Of a stretch of DNA of 64,000 nt, positions 16,392 to 25,219 are shown piece after piece. The notes beneath the pieces are model-generated. The model searched no databases. It had not been told where the DNA came from and saw only the letters and a list, made by a program, of their open reading frames with translations. How positions within the stretch are numbered: position 1 is the stretch's first letter; every line of letters begins with the position of its first letter. Source of the DNA: DASWDH01 sp035318505 (GTDB lineage Bacteria > Myxococcota_A > Polyangia > Polyangiales > Polyangiaceae); assembly GCA_035318505.1 (NCBI GenBank), contig DATHEQ010000089.1:3660-67659 (forward strand). Direction: 5' to 3'. The translations under genes were made by a program, and so were the position numbers.

Positions 16392-16774
16392 GTTGTACCT
16401 TAGTCTTTCCATTCTGGGATGGTCAAGCGCACCATTTCTTACGTTGTCTCCTTAGCGAAATACCTTTATCGGCCCCGTTTTCGGGGCGGAGCCTTTTCGT
16501 TTACGCGTTGGTGCAAGGGCTCTTATCTATGTCGTTAAAGCGAACTTTCTGGCTCGAATTCGTCGCCGAAAATGTCTGAGCTCCCCGGTTTACGCGACGC
16601 GTCTTTTTAGTTCTTCCTTTCATTGAGAGGCGATGGAGACGTGTATTTTTCATTGCCCACTTTCGCAGACGAGTGCGGTAGAGTGCGCCCGCGAGCGACT
16701 AACACCGAGATGCTCTCGGCCGTCGCAAAGGCGATCGCGTCCATGCGACACGATCCAGTCGGAGGGACACACGA
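16392..16774. other. Intergenic divergent region between DUF1592 gene and M36 protease gene
   Basis: About 380 bases, less GC-rich than the flanks, holding the divergent promoters of both genes. A GGAGGG ribosome site lies 9 bases before the protease ATG. A 6-bp GC hairpin with a TTTT loop is at 16472-16487, in the leader of neither gene with certainty. Short open frames here have no family features. I see no RNA gene. Confidence 0.5.
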
Positions 16775-19700
16775 ATGCGATCTTATCGATTCCGTATCGG
16801 ATCACTGACAGCAGTCGGGGCGCTACTTATCGGACTACCTACTTGCTCATCCTCACAGGAGACATCGAATTCGAAGCCGGGTGAAACGCCTGCGCCCGCG
16901 CCGGTCGGCAATGCCGATGAGTCGGCCGCAAGCGCCGTGATCGCAGCAATGCCCGTCGGGCGCGTCGAGAGCCGCAACGAGCGCGGTTATGCGCGCACCG
17001 TCCTTGGCACCAACATTGGGGCCAAGCCCGCTTCGCCCATCAAGGCGACTTCGGAGACGGCGGCGCGACTCCATCTCGTTCGTAACGCCGGCCTGCTCGG
17101 CGCGAGCGAGGCATCCCTCCGCGAGGCCGTCCTGACCGGCACCCACGAAGTGGCCGGCGGGGGAACCATCGTCCAATTCGAACAGCGCGTACATGGCATC
17201 GAGGTTTTTCGCGCCCGTACCAGCGTCTTCGTCGATGCGGACAAGAATCTCGTGTCGATTTCCAACGGGCTCGCTCCCGCCTCGACCATGACGGGGTTGG
17301 GCAAAACCACGTCCTTCAAGCTCCCCGGCGAAGCAGCCGTTGCCAACGCCTACGCGGCGCGCGCGGGCGTCAAGCTCGGCGCCGACGCTGTGCACGACCT
17401 CGGACCGCAGGGCGACTTCCGCGGCTACGCCGTAACGACGCCGCGCGGCGCGCTCGGAATCGTGCACGCCTCGGCGAAACAAGTTTATTACCCGAGCGGC
17501 AGCCGCCTCGTGCCGGCGTACTACGTCGAGTTTCTCGCGCGGGCTCCCGGCTCCAGGCAAAACCAGGGGTGGGGCATGGTCGTGTCGTCCAAGGACGGCA
17601 GTACGCTCTACGAGACGTCGCTCACGCAAAATGAAACGTTCAACTATCGCGTGTGGGCTACGGCCGACAAAGTTCCGATGGATGGACCTATCGTCGACAA
17701 GACGCCTTACCCGGGGGGAATTCCGGACAAGCTGCCGCCGACCTTTGCCATGCCGGTGATGATCGCCATGGAAGGCTTCAACAAGAACAACATGGGCGTG
17801 GCCGATCCTTGGCTCGCCCCGACGGCGACGGTCACCTTCGGAAACAACGTCGAAGCGTACAGCGATCGCAATCAATACGTCGACGACGCCGGCGCCAACC
17901 GCAACGACGGGTACGACGAAGGCGGCACCGCCGTCGACGGCGGCTACGACTTCCGCGCCGATACCACGGCGGCGCTGACGTTCGATCGCATTTACAACAC
18001 CGCGGCGGCTCCCAACGCGAGCGTCAACCAGATCAAAGCGGCGATCACGCAGATCTTCTACACGACCAACTGGCTGCACGATTATTGGTACGACTCGGGG
18101 TTCAACGAGGCCGCCAAAAACGCCCAGCGCGACAACTACACCCGCGGCGGCATCGGCGGCGACCCGCTCCACGCCGAGGCGCAAGACAGCGCCGAGAGCG
18201 GGCAGGGCAACAACGCCAACATGAGCACCTTCAGCGACGGCACGCCGCCGCGCATGCAGATGTACGTGTGGAACGGCTTGCCGGTTCGCACCCTCACCCC
18301 GACGGGCGCGGCGCTCACGTTCCCGGATGGGCTAGGCGCCTCGAGCTTCGGGCCGCAGACCTTCGACGTGAATCCCGCGATGGCGCCCGTCATCGCCAAC
18401 GACGGCACGGCACCCAATACGGATGCATGCGAACCGCTCACCAACACCGTCGCCAACCGCATCGTCGTCATCGATCGCGGCACTTGCCCCTTTACGCAAA
18501 AGGTCATCAACGCGCAGACCGCCAATGCGGCCGGCGTGATTCTCGTCAACAACGCGCCGGGCAACACACCGCCAAGCCCCGGAGGCGCCGATCCCACCAT
18601 CACCCTTCCCTTGCTCGGCGTGAGCATGGAAGACGGCACGCCGCTGAAAGCCGCCATCACCGGCGCAACGCTCACCCGCCTCCGCATGACGCGCGGCGCG
18701 GAGACGCAGCTCGACGGCACCATCGACAACACCGTCGTCGCTCACGAATGGGGGCACTACTTGCACCACCGGTTGGTCCTGTGCGGCTCGCAGTCCTGCG
18801 GCGGCATGAGCGAAGGCTGGGGTGACTTCTCCGCCCTCATGATGGCGATCCGAGAGGGCGACGCGTTCGGCACCGCCGTCTACCCGATGGCGCAATACGC
18901 GGCGGCGGGTCTTAGCCTGAATGCCGGCTACTTCGGCATTCGTCGGGCGCCGTACTCCGAGTCGCTCACCAAAAACCCGTTCACGTTCCGCCACATTCGT
19001 CAGGCGGAGATGATGCCGACGGGCGTGCCGCTCGCACCTGCGGGCGCCGACCCGAGCGAGGTCCACAACGTCGGCGAGATCTGGGCGCAGACGCTGCTCC
19101 AGGGCTATATCAAGCTCCTCGCGCTTGGCCCCACCTCGACCCCGGTCCGTACTTTCGCGGAAAGCAAACGGCGCATGGCCGACTACCTCGTGGCGGGCAT
19201 GAAGGGCGCACCGCCCGAGCCGACGTTCGTCGAGCAGCGCGACGCGATCCTTCGCCCCATCTACACGGCAGGCAAGACCGACCCCGGCCGCATGGCGGAT
19301 TTCGGCGCCCTGAGCAAAGGCTTTGCCGAGCGCGGTCTAGGTTCGGGAGCCATCGCACCGCCCGTCGAGTCGGTCAATCTCAACGAAGCGGTAGAGGACT
19401 TCAGCACCAAGGGTTGGCTCTTTTTCGACAGCTTCACCGTCGATGACAGCGGCTCGTCGTGCGACCACGACGGTGTCCTCGACGCCGGCGAAAAAGGCAC
19501 GATCAAGATCAAGATCGCCAACCTCGGCTGGGAAACACTGACCGGGTCGACCGTCACGGTCAGTGCGCCGGCAATGGATCCGAACCTCACCTTCGACATG
19601 GGCGGTGTGGGCACCGTCGCCTCGCTCGAGCCTTACGGGACGGGAGAGGTCTCCATCGGCGTGACGGCGCGAGCGGCGACCCCGCAGCGCACGTTGGCCG

Positions 19701-20836
19701 CGCTCACATTCACGATGGCCAATGCCGGCGCCGTCAAGGCCAGCGTTGTCGAGCAGGTCTCGACGCTCATCAACTACGATGACAAGGCGGGCGCTTCATC
19801 GAGCGACGACGTCGAGAGCAACACGCCAGCCGTTTGGAAACCCGAAGAGGGTGAGCGTCCGCTTTCGGCGCGCGCGTGGGCACGCGACGGAGATGCCAAA
19901 AACCACTTCTGGCACGGCAACGACACGGGCGCGCCCTCCGACGAGATCCTCACCTCGCCCAGCCTGGTGGTGAGCTCGACCACGCCATTCGTGATGAACT
20001 TCACCCACCGCTACTCGTTCGAATTCGGCCCGGCTGACGGCCCTGACGATGTCTACTTCGACGGCGGCGTCATCGAAATCTCCGAGACCGATGGCGCTGC
20101 GGGGTCGTGGAAAGATGTCTCGACGTACATGGGCATCGATCCCGGATACACGCAACTCCTCTACCGGTCGACGCCACCGCCTGCGCCCGATGCGGGACCA
20201 GCCGATGCGGCGACTACCGAGGCCAATCCGCTTGCCGGCAGGCCGGCGTTCGCAGCTGAATCGCCCGGATTCCCGAACAGCTGGCTCACGACGTCGCTCG
20301 ACTTCGGCACGCAGTTCGCTGGCAAGACCATCAAGGTGCGCTTCCGCATCGGCACCGACGAAGGCACGGGCGCGCCCGGTTGGGACATCGACAACGTCTC
20401 GTTCGGCGGTCCCCAGTTCAGCAGCCTCACCAACATGCCGTTCGGTGCCATCACCAACAACGCCGGAATTTGCTCGGACGGCGGCGCAACGGACGGCGGA
20501 ACGACGGTCGACGCTGGTCGCGTCGATGCCGCTCCCGACAGCCGCGCCGACACTGCGCCGATGGTCGACGTCAACCGCGGCGACGTCACCACCGATGGCA
20601 CGGTGGGCGATGGCGCTGTCACCGACGCGCCCAAGCCCGACGTCACCACACCGACGGACGCGGCGCGTGACACCGGCACGAACCCCACCACCACCACGGG
20701 TGGCGGCGGAACGACCGATGACGGCTGCGACTGCTCCGTACCCGGCGGCCGCGCCCCCCGAAACTCGGCAGCGCTGCTGAGCGCACTCGGAGCCCTGTCT
20801 CTGGTTTTGCGCCGTCGCCGTCGCATCACGCACTGA
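16775..20836 (+). CDS. M36 (fungalysin-type) metallopeptidase with PA domain and MYXO-CTERM tail
   Basis: Large extracellular zinc protease, 1353 residues. The signal peptide ends in GLPTC (Cys24, possible lipidation). An FTP/thermolysin-type propeptide covers about 60-280, and the M36 catalytic domain begins near 300. A PA insert (about 560-630; VIDRGTCPFTQKVINAQ) precedes the zinc site H657-E-W-G-H661. E680 in MSEGWGDFSALM is the likely third ligand. Further beta-sandwich domains follow (about 880-1250). The last 40 residues have a CDC pair, a short hydrophobic helix and RRRRR, the pattern of MYXO-CTERM sorting tails cut by a rhombosortase-like system. Likely role: digestion of prey or external protein. 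A rho-independent terminator follows. Having both a lipobox and a MYXO-CTERM is unusual. Confidence 0.9.
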   Translation: MRSYRFRIGSLTAVGALLIGLPTCSSSQETSNSKPGETPAPAPVGNADESAASAVIAAMPVGRVESRNERGYARTVLGTNIGAKPASPIKATSETAARLHLVRNAGLLGASEASLREAVLTGTHEVAGGGTIVQFEQRVHGIEVFRARTSVFVDADKNLVSISNGLAPASTMTGLGKTTSFKLPGEAAVANAYAARAGVKLGADAVHDLGPQGDFRGYAVTTPRGALGIVHASAKQVYYPSGSRLVPAYYVEFLARAPGSRQNQGWGMVVSSKDGSTLYETSLTQNETFNYRVWATADKVPMDGPIVDKTPYPGGIPDKLPPTFAMPVMIAMEGFNKNNMGVADPWLAPTATVTFGNNVEAYSDRNQYVDDAGANRNDGYDEGGTAVDGGYDFRADTTAALTFDRIYNTAAAPNASVNQIKAAITQIFYTTNWLHDYWYDSGFNEAAKNAQRDNYTRGGIGGDPLHAEAQDSAESGQGNNANMSTFSDGTPPRMQMYVWNGLPVRTLTPTGAALTFPDGLGASSFGPQTFDVNPAMAPVIANDGTAPNTDACEPLTNTVANRIVVIDRGTCPFTQKVINAQTANAAGVILVNNAPGNTPPSPGGADPTITLPLLGVSMEDGTPLKAAITGATLTRLRMTRGAETQLDGTIDNTVVAHEWGHYLHHRLVLCGSQSCGGMSEGWGDFSALMMAIREGDAFGTAVYPMAQYAAAGLSLNAGYFGIRRAPYSESLTKNPFTFRHIRQAEMMPTGVPLAPAGADPSEVHNVGEIWAQTLLQGYIKLLALGPTSTPVRTFAESKRRMADYLVAGMKGAPPEPTFVEQRDAILRPIYTAGKTDPGRMADFGALSKGFAERGLGSGAIAPPVESVNLNEAVEDFSTKGWLFFDSFTVDDSGSSCDHDGVLDAGEKGTIKIKIANLGWETLTGSTVTVSAPAMDPNLTFDMGGVGTVASLEPYGTGEVSIGVTARAATPQRTLAALTFTMANAGAVKASVVEQVSTLINYDDKAGASSSDDVESNTPAVWKPEEGERPLSARAWARDGDAKNHFWHGNDTGAPSDEILTSPSLVVSSTTPFVMNFTHRYSFEFGPADGPDDVYFDGGVIEISETDGAAGSWKDVSTYMGIDPGYTQLLYRSTPPPAPDAGPADAATTEANPLAGRPAFAAESPGFPNSWLTTSLDFGTQFAGKTIKVRFRIGTDEGTGAPGWDIDNVSFGGPQFSSLTNMPFGAITNNAGICSDGGATDGGTTVDAGRVDAAPDSRADTAPMVDVNRGDVTTDGTVGDGAVTDAPKPDVTTPTDAARDTGTNPTTTTGGGGTTDDGCDCSVPGGRAPRNSAALLSALGALSLVLRRRRRITH

Positions 20837-20854
20837 AACACGACCAGCAGTACC

Positions 20855-20891
20855 GAAGGGCGGCGCGTAAAGCGTCGCCCTTCTTCGTTTT
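20855..20891 (+). terminator. Rho-independent terminator after the M36 protease gene
   Basis: A 12-bp stem, GAAGGGCGGCGC pairing with GCGTCGCCCTTC (one G-T pair), has a five-base GTAAA loop and is followed by TTCGTTTT. It starts 18 bases after the protease stop and lies between convergent genes. The T-rich run is only on the plus-strand side, so it should act mainly on the protease transcript. Confidence 0.8.
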
Positions 20892-20901
20892 AAAGCGGTA
20901 C

Positions 20902-23067
20902 TTACGCGTAGAACTTACGGCCGGTAGCAGCCATTTCGCGCAGCAGCTTGGGCGGTGAAAATCGCGGTCCCCATCGCTTGGCCAAACGATCGGCGTCCTC
21001 GACGAATTCTTTGATGCCGCAATTGTCCATGAAGGTGCACGGTCCGCCGGTATAAGCGTGAAAACCGACGGCCATCACGACGCCGACATCCGCGTCGGCC
21101 GGCGACGTGATGATGCCTTCTTCGATGCAGCGCGCCGCCTCTACACATTGTGCAAAGAGATAACGCTTCTTCAGCTCTTCCGCGGCCGGTTGCGTCGCGC
21201 GCTTGGCGAGAAGTCCAGCGAGCGCCTCTTTGAGCCCGGGCCAAATTCGTTTCTTGCCGTCGGACATGTACTCATAGAATCCGGCGCGGCTCGGCGTGTT
21301 GGCACCTTCACGGCCGTGTCCGACGACGAGGCGCTCGACGAGCGCCTGCGCGGCGGTCGTGTGGCCATCGCTCGGCTCGCGGGCGCGCTCATTCTTCGCT
21401 TGGAGGGCAATCTTGTGCATCGTGGCGAGCCCGACTTGGTCGGAGATGGCGAGCGGCGGCATGGGCATCCCTGCCATCTTCGCGGCGTTCTCGATGAGCG
21501 CGGGCTCGACGCCTTCCGCGAGGAGCGTCATGCCCTCGCTGATGAAGGTGCCGAATACGCGGCTGGTATAGAAACCGGGACTGTCCCTGATGACGATGGC
21601 CGCCTTCTTGATTTTGAGGATGTAATCCCAGGCGGTGGCGAGCGTCTCTTGGCTCGTTTCTTGGCCCATGATCACCTCGACCATCTCCATTCGGTCGACG
21701 GGCGAGAAGAAGTGGAGTCCGATGAACGATGCGGGACGGCTCGTCGCCCGCGCCAGTTCGGTGATGGGAAGCCCGGACGTGTTGGAGGCGAGGATGGCGC
21801 GATCGGACAGCTTGGCATCGGCGGCTTTGGTGACCCCGGCCTTCACTTGGCGATCCTCGAAAACCGCCTCCACCACCACGTCGCATCCGTCGAGACGGTC
21901 GTAGCTCTCGGCCGGTTCGATGAGCGACAAGATTTTGTCGACGCGGTCGCGGGTCGTCCGCCCCTTTTCGAGCTGCTTCTCCAGCGCTTTTTGCACGGTG
22001 GCTTTGCCGCGCTCAGCGAGCGACAGCTCGCGGTCGACGAGCACGACGGAGATCCCCGCCTTGGCCGAAACGTGTGCGATCCCTTGCCCCATGAGTCCCG
22101 CGCCGATGACGCCCACCTTCTTCACGTCGCGATGCGGCACGTCCTTGGGACGCCGCGCCCCTTTGCGCGCCTCCTGCAAGCTGAAAAATAGCGTACGCAA
22201 CATGCTGCGTGCGACGGGGCCTTTGAGCAACGTGATGACATAGCGCGCCTCGATTTTGCCGGCGCGATCCATGGGAAGCTTCATGCCTTCGTAGACGGCG
22301 CAGAGGATCGCCTTGGCATGTGGGAAATTGTCGAAGGTGTTGGCGTGCGTCATCGCGCTCGCGCCCATGAGGGTCTGCAGACCGAGCGAGCTATCGATGC
22401 CGCCTCCCGGCGGTGAATAGCGTTTGTCGTCCCACGGCTGAACGCCTTTGCCGCCGGCGAGTATCCATTTTTTCGCAGCGGGAAGGAGCTGATCGGCGGC
22501 CACGACTTCGTCGACCAAGCCCTGCTTTTTGGCTTGCTCCGGCTCGACTTGTCTTCCCTCCAGCATCGCGCCGAGCGCCGCTTGGATACCGATGAGTCGC
22601 GGCAGGCGCTGCGTGCCCCCCATGCCGGGCATGAGACCCAAACCCGCTTCGGGCAAACCAACTTTGGCGAAACGCTGATCGACCAAGATGCGGCGATGAC
22701 ATGCCAGCGCGATCTCGTATCCGCCGCCGAGAGCGATACCGTTCAGTGCCGCCACGATCGGCTTGCCGCAGGTCTCCATGCGACGGAGCTGATCGAGCAC
22801 CTTCACCGTTTTTTGGAGGAAATCGGCGGGATCGAACGTCTTGGCGGCAAATCCCTGGATCTGCTCGAGGTCGCCGCCGGTCACGAATGTCCCTTGCTTG
22901 CCGGAGGTGAGCACGACGCCGCGCACGGACGCGTCGGCGACCGCCTTGGCGACCGCAGCATCGAGCTCGGCCAGCGCTGCTGCGTTGACGACGTTGGTCG
23001 CGCGATCGCGCTCGTTCCAGGTGAGGATGGCGACGCCGTCCTCGACGCTATAGTCGATGATGCTCAT
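20902..23067 (-). CDS. fadB: Fatty-acid oxidation complex alpha subunit (enoyl-CoA hydratase / 3-hydroxyacyl-CoA dehydrogenase)
   Basis: Two-function beta-oxidation enzyme, 721 residues, close to the FadB/FadJ length. The N-terminal crotonase domain (about 1-190) shows GKQGTFVTGGDLEQI and ALGGGYEIALACHRRILVD. The central NAD domain begins at about 315 (KKVGVIGAGLMGQGIAHVSAKAG), has ASNTSGLPITEL, and is followed by the HAD C-terminal domains with FIGLHFFSPVDRMEMVEVI. The start is ATG 23067; the longer frame runs back into the thiolase gene. The thiolase gene ends seven bases upstream, so the two form an operon and probably a trifunctional complex. A KstR-like site lies before the operon, suggesting use in sterol-derived as well as ordinary acyl-CoA oxidation. 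FadJ is an equal name. Confidence 0.92.
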   Translation of the reverse strand: MSIIDYSVEDGVAILTWNERDRATNVVNAAALAELDAAVAKAVADASVRGVVLTSGKQGTFVTGGDLEQIQGFAAKTFDPADFLQKTVKVLDQLRRMETCGKPIVAALNGIALGGGYEIALACHRRILVDQRFAKVGLPEAGLGLMPGMGGTQRLPRLIGIQAALGAMLEGRQVEPEQAKKQGLVDEVVAADQLLPAAKKWILAGGKGVQPWDDKRYSPPGGGIDSSLGLQTLMGASAMTHANTFDNFPHAKAILCAVYEGMKLPMDRAGKIEARYVITLLKGPVARSMLRTLFFSLQEARKGARRPKDVPHRDVKKVGVIGAGLMGQGIAHVSAKAGISVVLVDRELSLAERGKATVQKALEKQLEKGRTTRDRVDKILSLIEPAESYDRLDGCDVVVEAVFEDRQVKAGVTKAADAKLSDRAILASNTSGLPITELARATSRPASFIGLHFFSPVDRMEMVEVIMGQETSQETLATAWDYILKIKKAAIVIRDSPGFYTSRVFGTFISEGMTLLAEGVEPALIENAAKMAGMPMPPLAISDQVGLATMHKIALQAKNERAREPSDGHTTAAQALVERLVVGHGREGANTPSRAGFYEYMSDGKKRIWPGLKEALAGLLAKRATQPAAEELKKRYLFAQCVEAARCIEEGIITSPADADVGVVMAVGFHAYTGGPCTFMDNCGIKEFVEDADRLAKRWGPRFSPPKLLREMAATGRKFYA

Positions 23068-23074
23068 GGCCCGC

Positions 23075-24397
23075 TCACACGCGCTCGATGATGGTGGCCG
23101 TTCCCATGCCCGCGCCCACGCAAAGGGTGATGAGGGCGGTGCTCTTGTTGCGTCGTTCGAGCTCGTCGAGCACCGTGCCGAGCAACATGCCGCCGGTGGC
23201 ACCGAGCGGATGCCCCATGGCGATCGCGCCGCCGTTGACGTTGATCTTGCGGGCGTCGATGCCCATCTCGTGCATGAAGAGGAGGCATACCGACGCGAAC
23301 GCCTCGTTGATTTCAAAAAGGTCGATGTCCGACGTCTTCATCTTCGCGCGTTCGAGCGCTTTTTTGGAAGCGATGGAGGGACCCGTGAGCATGATGCACG
23401 GGTCCGATCCCACGGAGACCGACGTCACGACTTTGGCGCGCGGCTTCAATCCGAGCTTCTTGCCGGCCGCCTTGTTACCAAGGAGGACGGCCGACGCGCC
23501 GTCGACGATTCCCGAGCTGTTGCCCGCGTGATGCACGTGCTGGATCTTCTCGACTTCGGGATAGCGCTGCATCGCCACCGCATCGAACCCGAAGCTCTCG
23601 CCCATCTGTTGGAAAGCCGGGGCTAGGGTCGCGAGATCGGCGAGCGTGGTACCGGGGCGCATGTGCTCGTCGCGCTCGAGCAAAGTAATGCCGAGGATGT
23701 CTTTGACGGCCACCATCGACCGCTTGAAATAACCGCCTTCCCAGGCCGCCGCGGCGCGACGCTGGCTCTCCACCGCGAACGCGTCGACGTCTTCGCGGCA
23801 GTGACCGTAAATGGTGGCGATGAGATCGGCGCTGACGCCTTGGGGCACGAAAAAGGTCGGGAATGCCACGGAAGGGTCGCTGGCCCACGCGCCGCCCGCG
23901 GTTCCCATCGGGACGCGGCTCATGCTTTCGACCCCGCCGGCCACGATGATGTCGGCGTGCCCCGCCTTCACCTTAGCGGCCGCGATGTTCACGGCTTCGA
24001 GCCCCGAAGCGCAATAGCGGTTGATCTGAATCCCCGGCACGCTCTCGGCGTAGCCGGCGGCGAGGGCGGCCAAGCGACCGATGTTCGCGCCCTGTTCACC
24101 GGCCGGCTCGACGCAGCCGAGGATCACGTCTTCGATGAGGGCGCTGTCGAACGCGCCGCGCTCGGGGAGAGCGCGCAGCACCGTGCTCACCAATTGAATC
24201 GGCGTCACCTCGGCCAGCGCGCCGTCTTTGAGTCGCCCCTTCCCGCGCGGGGTACGCACGGCGTCGTAGACGTAACATTCCGCGCCGCGCGTAGATTTGG
24301 AGGCCGGCGCTCGGGAGGAGGAAGATCTCGACGCCGGCGTTTTGGACGGCGCTCTCGAAGAAACCTTCGCAGCGGGAGCTTTGGAGGTAGCGGCCAT
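23075..24397 (-). CDS. fadI: Acetyl-CoA acyltransferase (3-ketoacyl-CoA thiolase), FadI/FadA type
   Basis: Type II thiolase, 440 residues. The first 37 or so residues (AATSKAPAAKVSSRAPSK...) are an Ala/Ser/Lys/Arg-rich extension not found in usual thiolases. The catalytic domain starts at CYVYDAVRTPRGKG. The nucleophile Cys lies in NRYCASGLEA, the His in MGHPLGATGG and the second Cys in LCVGAGMG. It cleaves 3-ketoacyl-CoA in the last step of beta-oxidation and is encoded directly upstream of fadB. I chose ATG 24397; it lacks a clear ribosome site and a longer frame exists (to 24490), but that would overlap the operator at 24404-24417 and a TATAGA-like element. Confidence 0.88.
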   Translation of the reverse strand: MAATSKAPAAKVSSRAPSKTPASRSSSSRAPASKSTRGAECYVYDAVRTPRGKGRLKDGALAEVTPIQLVSTVLRALPERGAFDSALIEDVILGCVEPAGEQGANIGRLAALAAGYAESVPGIQINRYCASGLEAVNIAAAKVKAGHADIIVAGGVESMSRVPMGTAGGAWASDPSVAFPTFFVPQGVSADLIATIYGHCREDVDAFAVESQRRAAAAWEGGYFKRSMVAVKDILGITLLERDEHMRPGTTLADLATLAPAFQQMGESFGFDAVAMQRYPEVEKIQHVHHAGNSSGIVDGASAVLLGNKAAGKKLGLKPRAKVVTSVSVGSDPCIMLTGPSIASKKALERAKMKTSDIDLFEINEAFASVCLLFMHEMGIDARKINVNGGAIAMGHPLGATGGMLLGTVLDELERRNKSTALITLCVGAGMGTATIIERV

Positions 24398-24403
24398 GGA
24401 GAG

Positions 24404-24417
24404 TGAAACCTGTTCTA
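24404..24417. promoter_or_regulatory. KstR-like operator, site 2 (thiolase-fadB operon)
   Basis: TGAAACCTGTTCTA matches TnnAACnnGTTnnA, with one base of the central pair changed from the other sites. It ends six bases before the thiolase ATG and, read on the minus strand, overlaps a TATAGA sequence that could be a -10 element. Binding here would block promoter access or a very short leader. It also lies 101 bases before the divergent desaturase operon. Confidence 0.65.
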
Positions 24418-24461
24418 TATCGATGCCGTTCGGCGGGCAAGGCCCACGAAGGCACGTTCGC

Positions 24462-24530
24462 TGACATACGTCAGCGAAATTCGTTGACATTCGTCAGGGA
24501 ATTGCGAAGCTCTCCCGGTGACGCTCGTCA
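24462..24530. promoter_or_regulatory. Triple TGAC-N4-GTCA operator before the desaturase-TetR operon
   Basis: Three 12-base dyads, TGACATACGTCA (24462-24473), TGACATTCGTCA (24485-24496) and TGACGCTCGTCA (24519-24530), share TGAC-N4-GTCA. The first two start 23 bases apart; the third overlaps the GTG start of the desaturase gene. Dyads of this size suit a TetR dimer. The TetR gene is the last of the three-gene operon they precede, so autoregulation is the simplest reading. These sites differ from the KstR-like sites. Confidence 0.6.
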
Positions 24531-25219
24531 GCTACGAAGCAATCGCCGTTCTCGGCGGCCTCGGCGTGTACGTGGCACTCGGCGGCTACTTCGAGTGGGT
24601 CTATTACCGGCGCCGCGCGGGCGATCCCGCGTCGTGGAAGATCCAACCGCGGCGGTTCACCGCTCCGCGCCGGCGCCGCGCCGAGATCGCGCTCGGCGCC
24701 GCGAACCTCGTCATGGCGTCACTTCTCTCGGGTCTTCTCGCTTACCGAATCGCGACGGACAACCCTACCCAGGTCTATCTCGGCGCGCAGCACGGCGTGC
24801 CGTTCGGGCTGGCCGCTACAGCCGCCTACTTCGTGGCAACGGATCTCGGTCTTTATTGGATGCATCGTTTCATGCACACCCCCGTGCTCTTTCGTGTGAT
24901 CCACCGCTGGCATCACCGCACTTTGTCGCCGACGGCCTTCACCGCGCCGGCGATGCACCCTCTCGAGTTCTTGAGCTACCAGGCAGTCGCCGCCCTGCCG
25001 CTCTTTCTCTTTCCCATCCCAGCTTGGGGCGTCATTTTCACGCTGCTCTATCACAACGTCGTCGGCATGTTCGACCATTCCGGCATCGACTTCAGCGCGT
25101 GGTTCCCCTGGCAGCCGCCCCCGCGTTTTCACGACGATCACCACGCCCATTTCCGCCGCAATTACGGTCAGACGCTGGGCCTCTGGGATCGCATGTTCGG
25201 CACCGAGCGACGGCCATGA
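24518..25219 (+). CDS. Sterol desaturase / fatty acid hydroxylase family membrane protein
   Basis: Integral membrane di-iron enzyme, 233 residues. Three to four hydrophobic helices surround the histidine clusters typical of the family: HRFMH (about 114-118), HRWHH (about 129-133) and HDDHHAHF (about 205-212). Members hydroxylate or desaturate sterols, carotenoids or fatty acids using O2 and a reductant. The GTG start at 24518 lies inside the third TGAC-N4-GTCA dyad. The stop overlaps the next start (ATGA). The neighbouring regulon makes a sterol or related terpenoid substrate tempting, but the family is too broad to decide from sequence. Confidence 0.82.
   Translation: MTLVSYEAIAVLGGLGVYVALGGYFEWVYYRRRAGDPASWKIQPRRFTAPRRRRAEIALGAANLVMASLLSGLLAYRIATDNPTQVYLGAQHGVPFGLAATAAYFVATDLGLYWMHRFMHTPVLFRVIHRWHHRTLSPTAFTAPAMHPLEFLSYQAVAALPLFLFPIPAWGVIFTLLYHNVVGMFDHSGIDFSAWFPWQPPPRFHDDHHAHFRRNYGQTLGLWDRMFGTERRP

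Noticed and set aside
16472..16487. GCCCCG-TTTT-CGGGGC hairpin as a terminator
   Set aside because: It lies between divergent genes where no transcript is expected to end, and the T-run is in the loop, not after the stem.
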